Source: an uncultured Clostridia bacterium
GTDB lineage: Bacteria; Bacillota; Clostridia; Lachnospirales; Lachnospiraceae
NCBI GenBank assembly: GCA_947643415.1
Contig: CANRWA010000005.1
Span: 1 to 64,000, forward strand
Length of the DNA stretch: 64,000 bases
Direction: 5' to 3'
Shown piece after piece: positions 12,811 to 22,700 of this stretch; within the stretch, counting starts at the first letter, position 1, and each line of letters begins with the position of its first letter. The translations under genes were made by a program, and so were the position numbers. Under the pieces are notes generated by a model. The model made no database searches and was not told where the DNA came from. It saw only the letters and a list, made by a program, of their open reading frames with translations.

Positions 12811-13065
12811 TCAATAATGATATCTACAAGTAAACACTATTAAATTATTTCCTTCCAATTGATATACCAGTCTATGCTCATCCGTTATTCTTCTGCTCCA
12901 TTTTCCAGCTAAATCATATTTTAGTGGTTCTGGTTTTCCAAGTCCTTCAAATGGACTTCTCTTTATATCCTTGATCAATTCATTGATTCTTTTAACAATT
13001 TTCTTGTCCATCTTCTGCCAATAAAGATAATCCTCCCAGGCATTTTCGGTGAAAGATACACTCAT
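12811..13065 (-). CDS. yoeB: Txe/YoeB family type II toxin
   Basis: SFTENAWEDYLYWQKMDKKIVKRINELIKDIKRSPFEGLGKPEPLKYDLAGKWSRRITDEHRLVYQ...CRYHY, typical YoeB. Confidence 0.95.
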   Translation of the reverse strand: MSVSFTENAWEDYLYWQKMDKKIVKRINELIKDIKRSPFEGLGKPEPLKYDLAGKWSRRITDEHRLVYQLEGNNLIVFTCRYHY

Positions 13066-13068
13066 AGA

Positions 13069-13320
13069 CTAATCCTCCACTTCAAAACTTACAAATTTTC
13101 CATCTTCAGCTTGCTTAATGGATTCCTTTAACCACTCATAATTCGCTTTGCTTTCCCTTATATGAAGATTTTCCATGAGGTTATCATACTGTGCCTGAGA
13201 CATAAGCACTACATTTTCATCATTTTTCCTCGTAATTATTGCAATATCAGAATCATGTACAACCCGATCACAAACTTCTTTAAAATTATTCCTAACATTA
13301 GAAAAATTAGTTGCTATCAT
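13069..13320 (-). CDS. yefM: YefM/Phd family antitoxin
   Basis: MIATNFSNVRNNFKEVCDRVVHDSDIAIITRKNDENVVLMSQAQYDNLMEN; directly upstream of yoeB. Confidence 0.95.
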   Translation of the reverse strand: MIATNFSNVRNNFKEVCDRVVHDSDIAIITRKNDENVVLMSQAQYDNLMENLHIRESKANYEWLKESIKQAEDGKFVSFEVED

Positions 13321-13370
13321 ACAATCACACTCCTTTGAATATAGTATATTCCATAATTAATAGTATTGTC

Positions 13371-13395
13371 AATATTTTGTACAATATTCTGTACT
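13371..13395. promoter_or_regulatory. Candidate YefM operator
   Basis: aatattTTGTACaatattctgtac contains a TGTACA core (13378-13383), the core described for YefM-YoeB operators; located upstream of yefM. Confidence 0.45.
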
Positions 13396-13401
13396 AACCA
13401 G

Positions 13402-14400
13402 CAGGATAACCGCATAAAAAGTTATTACCAATAAAAGATTTTTATAACCTGTTTTTTTAGTTTGATGCTTTATATAATGCTGCCTTTATTGCATCTGCTG
13501 ATAATGCTGACAGTATATTTTCCAGTTTCTTTTTTACCATCCCAAATGTTGCAAGCACTTTCCATTTCTTTTTGTCTTCATACCATCCGGTTTCATCTGT
13601 CTGGTAATATTCCCTTGTTACTAAACCTCCATGTTCTTTTTCAACTGTTTTCTTATAATGTCCTGGTTCTTTTTCCAACTCCTGCATCCTTTCTTCTGAA
13701 AAATATTCCTGGAGCTCTTTATAAAATAATGGATGGTTCCCTTTTAATCCTGCCACATAGTCCCCCTCCCCACGTATAACTGCTTCCACTGTTTCTTTCT
13801 GGGTATTAAGGGCATCCCATGTTACAACCTTTCCTTTTACATCCATTGAAAGGATTTCTGCTTCATCCTCCTCTCCTTTAACAGCAGTGTGTACATCATT
13901 TACCAGGGCTTCCATGGACTGTATTACAGCCCGGTAAAAATATGCAGCATCAATGTTCCCTGCCACTATCCTTATAGTGACAGAAGATGGCACACCATTA
14001 GGAAGTTCCAGGTATTTTTTAAGCCACTTTTCTTTCTGGCGTGCAAAACCTGCTATTTCTTCCCATTCGTTACAGTCTGCAAGAAATCCAAGTATACATA
14101 TGGAAAGAATATCCTGGAGCTTGTATTTTACATAAGACGGATGCCTGTAATCTGGTACTTTTGCTGCCTCCTTTGAAAGGCTGTGTATAAAAATACAATT
14201 GTTTTCAATGTCTTTTATGCCAATGCTGTAATCTTTTAATATTTCCTGTATATTATCAATTTTCCTGATTTCCGTGCCATAATTTTCCTCCTGGTATAAT
14301 CTTTATTAAAGATTATACCAGGAAAATACAGTTATGAAAAATGAAAAAATTATATACATTATTTGATTTTATAAAATATTTATTTTATGCGGTTATCCTG
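13402..14400 (-). mobile_element. Internally deleted ISAs1-like insertion element (999 bp, perfect 18-bp terminal inverted repeats)
   Basis: caggataaccgcataaaa (13402-13419) and ttttatgcggttatcctg (14383-14400) are exact reverse complements; the interior encodes ISAs1-type transposase fragments (LELPNGVPSSVTIRIVAGNID..., VTWDALNTQKETVEAVIRGEGDYVAGLKGNHPLFYKELQEYF). Confidence 0.88.
13457..14280 (-). pseudogene. ISAs1-family transposase remnant (frameshift near N-terminus, two internal deletions)
   Basis: ATG at 14280 after aggagg gives MARKSGK then runs out of frame; the next frame gives KIDNIQEILKDYSIGIKDIENNCIFIHSL...ELPNGVPSSVT, continuous with ORF 13457..13993. The IDGK-type region and the C-terminal catalytic region appear missing. 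Confidence 0.8.
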
Positions 14401-14562
14401 TTCATTCGGGTGCCTTCACTCTTTGAAAGTTTTCTCCATAATGCTGCTCGGTATAACATCAGCACTATGCAAAAAATATCATTTTACATTTCTCCCACAT
14501 TCTGTTATTGTTGATTTATAGAAAACAGCCTTATACAACCATATAGAAATGAGGAATGAGAC

Positions 14563-14967
14563 ATGACCGATCCATCACAGGAAAAATGGTTCTCCCTGCC
14601 CGACCTGATATTGATCCTGATCCTCGTGCTGGCAGGAATCCTGCTGTCAGCCTGGATCTTTTATCCTGATAACGCAGAAGCCGCTTATGTAGAGGTGCGT
14701 CAAAATGGCAGTGCCATCTTGACATTGCCGTTAGATAAAGACATAGAGAAAACCATTACAGACAATGATGGCAGAACAAATACGTTTCAGATCAGGGAAC
14801 AAAGTGTTGTGATGGTCCATGCAGATTGTGGAGATAAGACATGTGTCAATACGGGAAAGATCTCCCGCACAGGCGAATCCATCGTCTGCCTCCCGCACCG
14901 TCTTGTGCTGGAGATCATTTCTGAACGGTCCACAAATGACGACGCCCCGGATGCCCTCGTCCGCTAA
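14563..14967 (+). CDS. NusG domain II-containing membrane-anchored protein
   Basis: N-terminal TM segment then YVEVRQNGSAILTLPLDKDIEKTI...ADCGDKTCVNTGKISRTGESIVCLPHRLVLEI, the NusG_II pattern. Confidence 0.85.
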   Translation: MTDPSQEKWFSLPDLILILILVLAGILLSAWIFYPDNAEAAYVEVRQNGSAILTLPLDKDIEKTITDNDGRTNTFQIREQSVVMVHADCGDKTCVNTGKISRTGESIVCLPHRLVLEIISERSTNDDAPDALVR

Positions 14968-15000
14968 CAATTCTGTCCTGCAAAGAAAGGAGAACACCCT

Positions 15001-15525
15001 ATGAGTGCCCAGACAAAAAAGATTGCAGAACTTTCTGTGTTTACAGCGGTGGCATTTATATTCAGCTATATCGAAAGTTTATTCCCCCTGCCAATCCCAT
15101 TCCCCGGCATCAAGCTGGGGCTTGCCAATCTGATCATCCTGATCGTACTCTGCCGGAATGGCCTGGGGGCAGCTTTTGGCGTATCCATGACCCGGAATGT
15201 CCTGAATGCCCTGACCTTCGGCAGTCTTTTTGGTCTTTTCTACAGCCTTGCCGGAAGTATTTTGAGCCTGTTTCTGATGGCAGTTTTACTGCCAAAAGGG
15301 GATTCAAAAAAGGGTAAAGCAAAAAAAATCCCTCCCCTCTCTTTGGTGAGCATTAGTGCTGTGGGAGGAATCTTACATAATATTGGACAATTTTTCGTTG
15401 CTGTGATACTGGTAGGTTTCTCCGCCATTCTCCACTATCTGCCCTTTTTATACTTCGCCGGGCTTATCGCCGGGGTGCTGACAGGGATACTGGCAAAACT
15501 ATGTCTGAAACGCCTGCAATTGTAA
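15001..15525 (+). CDS. Gx transporter family / heptaprenyl diphosphate synthase component I-like membrane protein
   Basis: IAELSVFTAVAFIFSYIESLFPLPIPFPGIKLGLANLIILIVL; adjacent to the NusG_II gene as commonly found. Confidence 0.85.
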   Translation: MSAQTKKIAELSVFTAVAFIFSYIESLFPLPIPFPGIKLGLANLIILIVLCRNGLGAAFGVSMTRNVLNALTFGSLFGLFYSLAGSILSLFLMAVLLPKGDSKKGKAKKIPPLSLVSISAVGGILHNIGQFFVAVILVGFSAILHYLPFLYFAGLIAGVLTGILAKLCLKRLQL

Positions 15526-15531
15526 AGAAGC

Positions 15532-15566
15532 GATTCTTGCTCCGCACATGGTGAAATTTACTATAA
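15532..15566 (+). repeat. Dispersed intergenic repeat A, copy 1
   Basis: gattcttgctccgcacatggtgaaatttactataa; 31/35 identical to 62089-62123. Confidence 0.75.
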
Positions 15567-15575
15567 GGATTAAAA

Positions 15576-15599
15576 ATCCGGCAGAAACCTCTGCCGGAT
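15576..15599 (+). terminator. Rho-independent terminator
   Basis: atccggcag-aaacct-ctgccggat hairpin after the gene ending at 15525. Confidence 0.6.
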
Positions 15600-15606
15600 A
15601 TCAAAC

Positions 15607-16239
15607 TTAACAATATGAATTAAATAACATTCCGCTGTAGATCGAAGGTTCGTATGCCGTTCCGATATCACTGCGGTAAAGATGTGCATAACTGTATACT
15701 TTCTGTTCCACATACTCCATGGGATTCATGCTCATGTGCTCGCATTTATCTGCCAGTTGTTTCACAAAATTTCCCGGAACCTTTGCCTCTTCCTCTGGGG
15801 GAGAAGTCAAAAAACCTTTTTCATCAATGGAAAATCCTGCCTCAATCAGTTCCCCGGCATTCTTTTCCACCAGATTCCGCAACTCACCGCCCGGCCTTGA
15901 TGGTTTTCTGGTCTTTTCACCATACCGGTCACTCCGGGACAGCAGATCATTAAAGATATCTGTCATCTTATTCAGGTTATCCGGCACATCTGCCTCGCGG
16001 CTCTCCAGAGATTCTTCTGCCACCTCGCCAAGCTCCATGGACAGTTCCTTTACCTTCAGGGCATAGGACTGGGTATCATTCGAGAGTTTCACCATAACAA
16101 GTGGTATTGTATTGTTGAGACTCAGAATGTTTTTGTATTTTGTTTTCAGTTCATTCTTATTATGAACGTTCGTCTTCGGGGATACCTTTGGAAGGTATCC
16201 GCCCAAATAAAAATTGTATGCTTCTACCATATTGATCAC
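15607..16239 (-). CDS. Hypothetical protein, predicted helical
   Basis: 210-aa ORF MINMVEAYNFYLGGYLPKVSPKTNVHNKNELKTKYKNIL...GMLFNSYC; no confident family assignment. Confidence 0.75.
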   Translation of the reverse strand: MINMVEAYNFYLGGYLPKVSPKTNVHNKNELKTKYKNILSLNNTIPLVMVKLSNDTQSYALKVKELSMELGEVAEESLESREADVPDNLNKMTDIFNDLLSRSDRYGEKTRKPSRPGGELRNLVEKNAGELIEAGFSIDEKGFLTSPPEEEAKVPGNFVKQLADKCEHMSMNPMEYVEQKVYSYAHLYRSDIGTAYEPSIYSGMLFNSYC

Positions 16240-16408
16240 ACGCCTTCCTTGGCCTCCAGTTTACTGGTTCACCTTACTCCTTTTGTCAGACTCGATAAAT
16301 ACATAAGTCTATTATATTTATCGAACTATTTACACAAATTCTTTATAGCGTGTGAGCAAAAAAACTACATTTTTTTACATTCTCCTCCAGGCATGGACAC
16401 ATTCATTC

Positions 16409-17125
16409 CTATCTTAGCAATACCATAGGATTCACGGTCTCATCATTCTCTTTAATCTGATAATAGAGATTTGTACCTTCTACCGTATAATACTTTGTCG
16501 GGTCTGCCACCTTACCGATAACCTGTCCTTCCGAAACACGGTCGCCCTTTTGGACAGCAATATCTGACAACTGGCCATATACCACGCTGAAACCGTCCCC
16601 AATATCCATAGTCAGGGTGCGTCCGGTTTCCTCTGAAGTTGTGATCTCTGTCACCTCACCGTCTGCACTGGCTTTCACTTCTGTCCCTTTCTTTGCTGCG
16701 ATGAGCATCGCCGGGTTTGTCCGGTATTGTGCCAATGTCTTAAAGTAGACAACCTTATCTGCACTGTACTCCATCAGGACCTCTCCGTTTACCGGCCATA
16801 GAAGTCCTGCCTCCTGATCAAAATGAAGCTTATTTTTTACCGGTTTGACATCGGTTTCCACTGCCTTTGGTGTCGCTTTCGCTTTTGGCTTTTTTGTGGG
16901 CTGTGCCACTTCCGGCAGCACATCCTGTGATAAGACATCCTCTGTCTCCGGTTCCTTTGTAGGGGCAGGTGTCGGAGTCGCTTCTGCCACAATAGGAGAT
17001 TCATCACTATTCCCTGTATCATCACTCATGAGATTCATACAGATGGCAGCAAATGCCACCAATGCCACAATGCCACAGGCCAAAGATATATAAAACCCTT
17101 TTTCCTTATAAAACAATACTATCAC
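16409..17125 (-). CDS. Membrane-anchored LytM/M23-like domain protein with degenerate active site (SpoIIQ-like)
   Basis: N-terminal TM segment, low-complexity linker, then LLWPVNGEVLMEYS...GTEVKASADGEVTEI...GDRVSEGQVIGKVADPT; lacks M23 H and HxH metal ligands. Confidence 0.85.
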   Translation of the reverse strand: MIVLFYKEKGFYISLACGIVALVAFAAICMNLMSDDTGNSDESPIVAEATPTPAPTKEPETEDVLSQDVLPEVAQPTKKPKAKATPKAVETDVKPVKNKLHFDQEAGLLWPVNGEVLMEYSADKVVYFKTLAQYRTNPAMLIAAKKGTEVKASADGEVTEITTSEETGRTLTMDIGDGFSVVYGQLSDIAVQKGDRVSEGQVIGKVADPTKYYTVEGTNLYYQIKENDETVNPMVLLR

Positions 17126-17242
17126 CTCGTTCTTTCTTTATGGTGATAGTATTGTCTGATTTCTCTATTTTATTCAGATTATTTTAACATCCAGATGCGC
17201 AGCCTGCGTTTCCCAGCCAGGCATTTTTATAATGTTACCTTC

Positions 17243-19705
17243 TTATAATGTTACTTTCTCCAGATGCCAGATCTCTTTTGCATATTCCTCGATGGTACGG
17301 TCTGATGAGAACTTACCACATTTGGCAGTCTGCAGCATTGCCATCTTTGCCCATTTATCCTGATCTTTATATGCTTCCTCAACTTTTTTCTGTGCCTCTG
17401 CATAAGAACGGAAATCTTTCAGTATGAAGTACTGGTCTGCGCGCTCGCCACCATTTTTCTCCAAAAGAGAATTGTAGAGTTCACGGAACAGTTCCAGATT
17501 TTCCTGAGAATAAGTTCCATCAATAAGCTGTGTCAGCACGGCACGGACATCCGAATCCATATTGTAGATCTCTCTCGGATCATACAGATTATTGTGTTCA
17601 AAATCAATGACTTCCTGGGAAGAGAGCCCGAAGATAAATGCATTCTCCTCTCCTACTTCTTCCACGATCTCCACATTAGCGCCATCCATGGTTCCCAGAG
17701 TCGGTGCACCATTCAGCATGAATTTCATGTTTCCGGTACCAGATGCTTCTTTAGAAGCAGTAGAGATCTGCTCAGATACATCAGCGGCTGCAAAGATCAT
17801 CTCAGCGTTGGATACACGGTAGTTCTCAATAAATACCACCTTGATCTTGCCCTTGATGGATGCGTCATTATTGACAACCTCTGCCACGTTATTGATCAGC
17901 TTAATGATGGCTTTGGCGCGGCGGTATCCGGCAGACGCCTTGGCGCCAAAGATAAAGGTACGGGGATACATCTCCATATCCGGATTTTTCTTTAATTCAT
18001 TGTACAGATACATAATGTGCAGAATGTTCAGCAACTGGCGCTTGTACTCATGCAGACGCTTCACCTGTACATCAAAGATGGAACGCGGGTCGATCTCAAC
18101 GCCATTCTGCTCCTTGATATATTTTGCCAGACGAAGTTTGTTCTGATACTTAATGTTCATAAACTCCTGCTGACATTTCTTGTCATTGACATAGATGGAA
18201 AGCTTATCAATCTGTGAGAGGTCTGTGATCCACTCGTCACCGATCTTGTCTGTCACCCAGGCAGCCAGTTTCGGGTTGCCGTGAAGCAGGAAACGGCGCT
18301 GTGTGATACCATTTGTTTTATTGTTAAATTTCTCTGGCATCATCTCATAGAAATCTTTCAGTTCCTGATTCTTGAGGATCTCTGTGTGAAGCCTTGCCAC
18401 ACCATTGACAGAGAAGCCGGCAGCAATAGCAAGGTGTGCCATCTTCACCTGTCCGTCAAAAATGATCGCCATGCTCTTTACTTTTTCAAAATCGCCCGGA
18501 TATGTCTCCTGGATCTTTGCCTGGAAACGACGGTTGATCTCTTCTATGATCTGATAGATCCTTGGAAGCAGGCGTGAAAACAGCTCAAGCGGCCATTTCT
18601 CCAGCGCCTCTGACATAATGGTATGATTGGTATAAGCACAGGTTCTGGACGTGATATCCCAGGCATCATCCCATTCCAGTTCATACTCATCTAAGAGGAT
18701 ACGCATCAGCTCTGGTACAGTCACAGTCGGATGGGTATCATTTAACTGGAAGCAGACTTTCTCCGGAAGCCCATGGATATCATCATGCGTCTCCATATAT
18801 TTCTGGACAGCGCGCTGAACACTGGCGGACACAAAGAAATACTGCTGCTTCAGGCGCAGCTCTTTACCTGCCATATGGTTATCATTGGGATAGAGAACCT
18901 CGCAGATGGTCCTTGCCAGGTTCTGCTGTTCTACTGCCTTTTGGTAATCGCCTTTATCAAAGGAATCCAGATTGAAGGTATCCATCGCCTCTGCATCCCA
19001 GATCCGGAGTGTATTAACGATCTTATTGCCATATCCTACTACCGGAAGGTCATAAGGAACCGCCCGGACGGACTGGTAATTTTCCTGTACGAAATGATCA
19101 CGCCCTGTCTTCTCATTCTTACGGACTGTCACATATCCGCCGAAACGCACTTCTACTGCATATTCCGGACGCTTCATCTCAAATGGATTTCCCTCTTTCA
19201 GCCAGTCGTCCGGAGCCTCAATCTGAAAGCCATTCTCAATCTTCTGCATAAACATTCCATATTTGTAGCGGATACCACATCCATAAGCAGGATATCCCAG
19301 GGTAGACAGGGAATCCAGGAAGCAGGCAGCCAGTCTTCCCAGACCGCCATTTCCAAGTGCAGCATCTGGCTCTTCGTCTTCCAGTTCATCCAGATTTACA
19401 CCCATCTCATCCAGTACTTCACGGATGATCTTATCCTGCTTTAAGTTAATGATAATGTTTCCCATGGCACGTCCCATCAAAAACTCCATAGACAGATAAT
19501 ATACCGTCTTGACATCTTTTTTCTCATATGCCTTATGAGTCGTCATCCAGTCATCTACCACGATATCCTTTACAGCGTATGCCACTGCCTGAAACATCTG
19601 CTGGGAACTCGCCTCCTCTACCGGCTTACGGAACAACAGCTTCATGTAGTTCTCAATGTTTGATCTGAGTTCTTTTTTCTTTTCCTTCTCTGTAATAAAT
19701 GTCAT
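17243..19705 (-). CDS. glgP: Glycogen/starch/alpha-glucan phosphorylase
   Basis: Full-length phosphorylase: EDEEPDAALGNGGLGRLAACFLDSLSTLGYPAYGCGIRYKYGMF...EASGTGNMKFMLNGAPTLGTMDGANVEI (PLP site). Confidence 0.97.
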   Translation of the reverse strand: MTFITEKEKKKELRSNIENYMKLLFRKPVEEASSQQMFQAVAYAVKDIVVDDWMTTHKAYEKKDVKTVYYLSMEFLMGRAMGNIIINLKQDKIIREVLDEMGVNLDELEDEEPDAALGNGGLGRLAACFLDSLSTLGYPAYGCGIRYKYGMFMQKIENGFQIEAPDDWLKEGNPFEMKRPEYAVEVRFGGYVTVRKNEKTGRDHFVQENYQSVRAVPYDLPVVGYGNKIVNTLRIWDAEAMDTFNLDSFDKGDYQKAVEQQNLARTICEVLYPNDNHMAGKELRLKQQYFFVSASVQRAVQKYMETHDDIHGLPEKVCFQLNDTHPTVTVPELMRILLDEYELEWDDAWDITSRTCAYTNHTIMSEALEKWPLELFSRLLPRIYQIIEEINRRFQAKIQETYPGDFEKVKSMAIIFDGQVKMAHLAIAAGFSVNGVARLHTEILKNQELKDFYEMMPEKFNNKTNGITQRRFLLHGNPKLAAWVTDKIGDEWITDLSQIDKLSIYVNDKKCQQEFMNIKYQNKLRLAKYIKEQNGVEIDPRSIFDVQVKRLHEYKRQLLNILHIMYLYNELKKNPDMEMYPRTFIFGAKASAGYRRAKAIIKLINNVAEVVNNDASIKGKIKVVFIENYRVSNAEMIFAAADVSEQISTASKEASGTGNMKFMLNGAPTLGTMDGANVEIVEEVGEENAFIFGLSSQEVIDFEHNNLYDPREIYNMDSDVRAVLTQLIDGTYSQENLELFRELYNSLLEKNGGERADQYFILKDFRSYAEAQKKVEEAYKDQDKWAKMAMLQTAKCGKFSSDRTIEEYAKEIWHLEKVTL

Positions 19706-19733
19706 AATTCTATTCTCCTTCTTTATTTGATAT

Positions 19734-22700
19734 CTAAATGGACACCTTAGTCACACCAAACATAACTTCCTCACCATTGATGTTCCAAGTCGCTGTATGT
19801 CCTCTCATCTCCCCAAGGAAGATCCGGTCAGCCAAGACCTCAGACTTGATCTGCTCCGCATTCCTCAGTATGATATCATGGATCTTCTGGTTGGCATCCT
19901 GATAGAGACGGATATGATCCATAACCTCAAATTCATTCTCACGGCGCATGGTCTGAATCTTGCTGATGATCTCACGGACAAACCCTTCTTCGATCAGTTC
20001 TTTCGTCAGAACCGTATCCAAAACCACTGTGATACCATGATCCGTCTCGCTGACATACCCCTCTTTCTGTGCTGCCTCAATAAGAAGGTCTTCTTTTGTG
20101 AGAACCTCATCAATGCCCTCTACCTTTACAGTAAGCTGCCCTTTCTCGTTCAACGTCTCCATCGTTTCATTGCCCGGAAGACTGGCAAGCAGTTCTTTCA
20201 GTGCATTGATCCTGCTGCCAAAACGGCGTCCCAGGGTACGGAGCTGCGGCTTGAAGCTATAAGAGGTAAAATCTTTCACATCATCGGTTATGATGACCTC
20301 TTTCACATTCAGTTCATCCTCAATGATATCCCGGTAAAATCCAGACAGTCTTCCCTCTGTCTTTACATACATTTTGCCTATCGGCTGCCTGTTCTTGATA
20401 TTGGCTGTGTTGCGGCACGCACGTCCAAGGACAACGATCTCCAGCAATTCATCCATCTTCTCTTCCAGGCCTTTGTCGATCCATTCCTCTTTCACTGCCG
20501 GGAAATCGCAGAGATGGATACTCTCTGGCGCCTCCGGATCCAGCCCGCATACAAGGTTCTGATAGATGCTCTCTGTCATAAACGGGATCATCGGCGCCGC
20601 TGCCTTACTGATGGTGACAAGCGCCGTATACAATGTCATGTAAGCATTGATCTTATCCTGCTCCATTCCCTTCGCCCAAAAACGGTCACGGCACCGGCGT
20701 ACATACCAGTTGCTCATATCCTCCACAAACTGCTGCAACGCTTTCGCCGTCTCAGGAATCCGGTAGTTCCCCAGATTCTCATCCACCATTTTCACAGTGG
20801 AATATAATTTGGACAGAAGCCATTTGTCCATCACAAGCAATTTATCATAGTCTAATGTATATTTCGTAGCGTCAAAATTATCAATCTCCGCATAGAGTAC
20901 AAAGAACGCATATGTGTTCCACAGTGTCCCCATAAACTTGCGCTGCCCCTCAGTCACCACCTTGTCATGAAAACGGTTTGGCAGCCATGGTGCACTGTTG
21001 ACATAGAAATACCAGCGGATAGCATCTGCACCATACTTACCCAGCGCTTCCATCGGATCAACGGCATTTCCTTTTGTCTTACTCATCTTCTGCCCATTCT
21101 CATCCTGTACAAGCCCCAGGACGATGACATTCTCATAAGGAGCTTTGTTAAACAGGAGTGTGGACTCTGCCAACAGGGAATAGAACCAGCCGCGTGTCTG
21201 ATCCACTGCCTCGGAAATGAATTGTGCCGGAAACTGTGCCTCAAATAATTCTTTATTTTCAAAAGGATAATGATGCTGTGCAAATGGCATGGCACCAGAA
21301 TCAAACCAGCAGTCAATAACTTCTGGTACACGGTGCATCATCTTCCCACAGTGCGGGCATGGGATCGTCACCTCATCAATGTACGGACGGTGCAGCTCTA
21401 CTTTCGCTGCCTCCGGATCCCCGCTCTTCTCTGCCAGTTCGGCACGGCTGCCCACAGATTCTATATGCCCGCATTCACATTCCCAGACATTCAGCGGCGT
21501 CCCCCAGTAGCGGTTGCGGGAAATACCCCAGTCCTGGATATTCTCCAGCCAGTCACCGAAACGTCCTTTTCCGATGGATTCCGGAATCCAGTTGATCGTG
21601 TTATTATTGCGGATCAGATCATCCTTTACCTCTGTCATCTTGATGAACCAGGATTCTCTCGCATAATAAATCAATGGTGTGTCACACCGCCAGCAGAACG
21701 GGTAATCATGTTCAAACTTCGGTGCGGAGAACAGAAGCCCCTTGGCATCCAGATCCTTCAGTATCATCGGATCTGCATCTTTAACAAAGACACCTGCATA
21801 GGCGGTCTCTTCTGTCATTTCCCCTTTGCCATTCACCAATTGTACAAAAGGCAGGCCATACCGACGCCCCACCTGGGCATCATCCTCACCAAATGCCGGT
21901 GCGATATGGACGATACCTGTACCATCCGTCATGGTTACATAGGCATCACATACAATATAATATGCTTTTTTGTTCTGCTTCTTGCAGATCTCTACCGCAC
22001 AGTCAAACAATGGCTCATATTCTCTGCCTTCCAGATCCGTTCCTTTATATGTCTCCAGAATTTCATAAGCCACACTGCCTTCTTCTGCCAGTCCGCCCAG
22101 AACCGTATCCAGAAGCTCTTCTGCCATGTAATAAGTATATCCATCCGCTGCCTTTACCTTACAGTATGTCTCATCCGGATTTACACAGAGCGCCACATTG
22201 CTTGGCAGCGTCCATGGCGTCGTAGTCCATGCCAGGAAATATGCATCCTCGCCCACTACTTTGAAACGCGCGATGGCAGAACGTTCTTTCACTGCCTTAT
22301 ATCCCTGCGCCACCTCATGGGAGGACAACGGTGTGCCACACCTCGGACAGTAAGGCACGATCTTAAATCCTTTATATAATAATTTCTTGTCCCAGATCTG
22401 CTTCAACGCCCACCATTCTGACTCAATATAATCATCATCATATGTCACATAAGGGTTATCCATGTCTGCCCAGAACCCTACGACATCTGAGAATTCCTCC
22501 CACATGCCTTTGTATTTCCACACAGACTCTTTACACTTGGAAATAAAGGGATCCAGCCCATACTCCTCAATCTGTTCCTTTCCATCCAGCCCAAGCAGCT
22601 TCTCTACTTCCAGCTCTACGGGAAGGCCATGGGTATCCCAGCCTGCCTTACGGGGCACCTTATAGCCCTTCATCGTCCGGTAACGCGGAATCATATCCTT

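Noticed and set aside
11707-14410. Integrated prophage or ICE
   Set aside because: Only an integrase remnant, TA pair and IS derivative; no structural, replication or transfer genes.
19797-20807. 336-aa plus-strand ORF antisense to ileS
   Set aside because: Antisense to conserved IleS; composition typical of a mirror frame.
21270-22379. 369-aa plus-strand ORF antisense to ileS
   Set aside because: Same reason; overlaps conserved IleS catalytic core.
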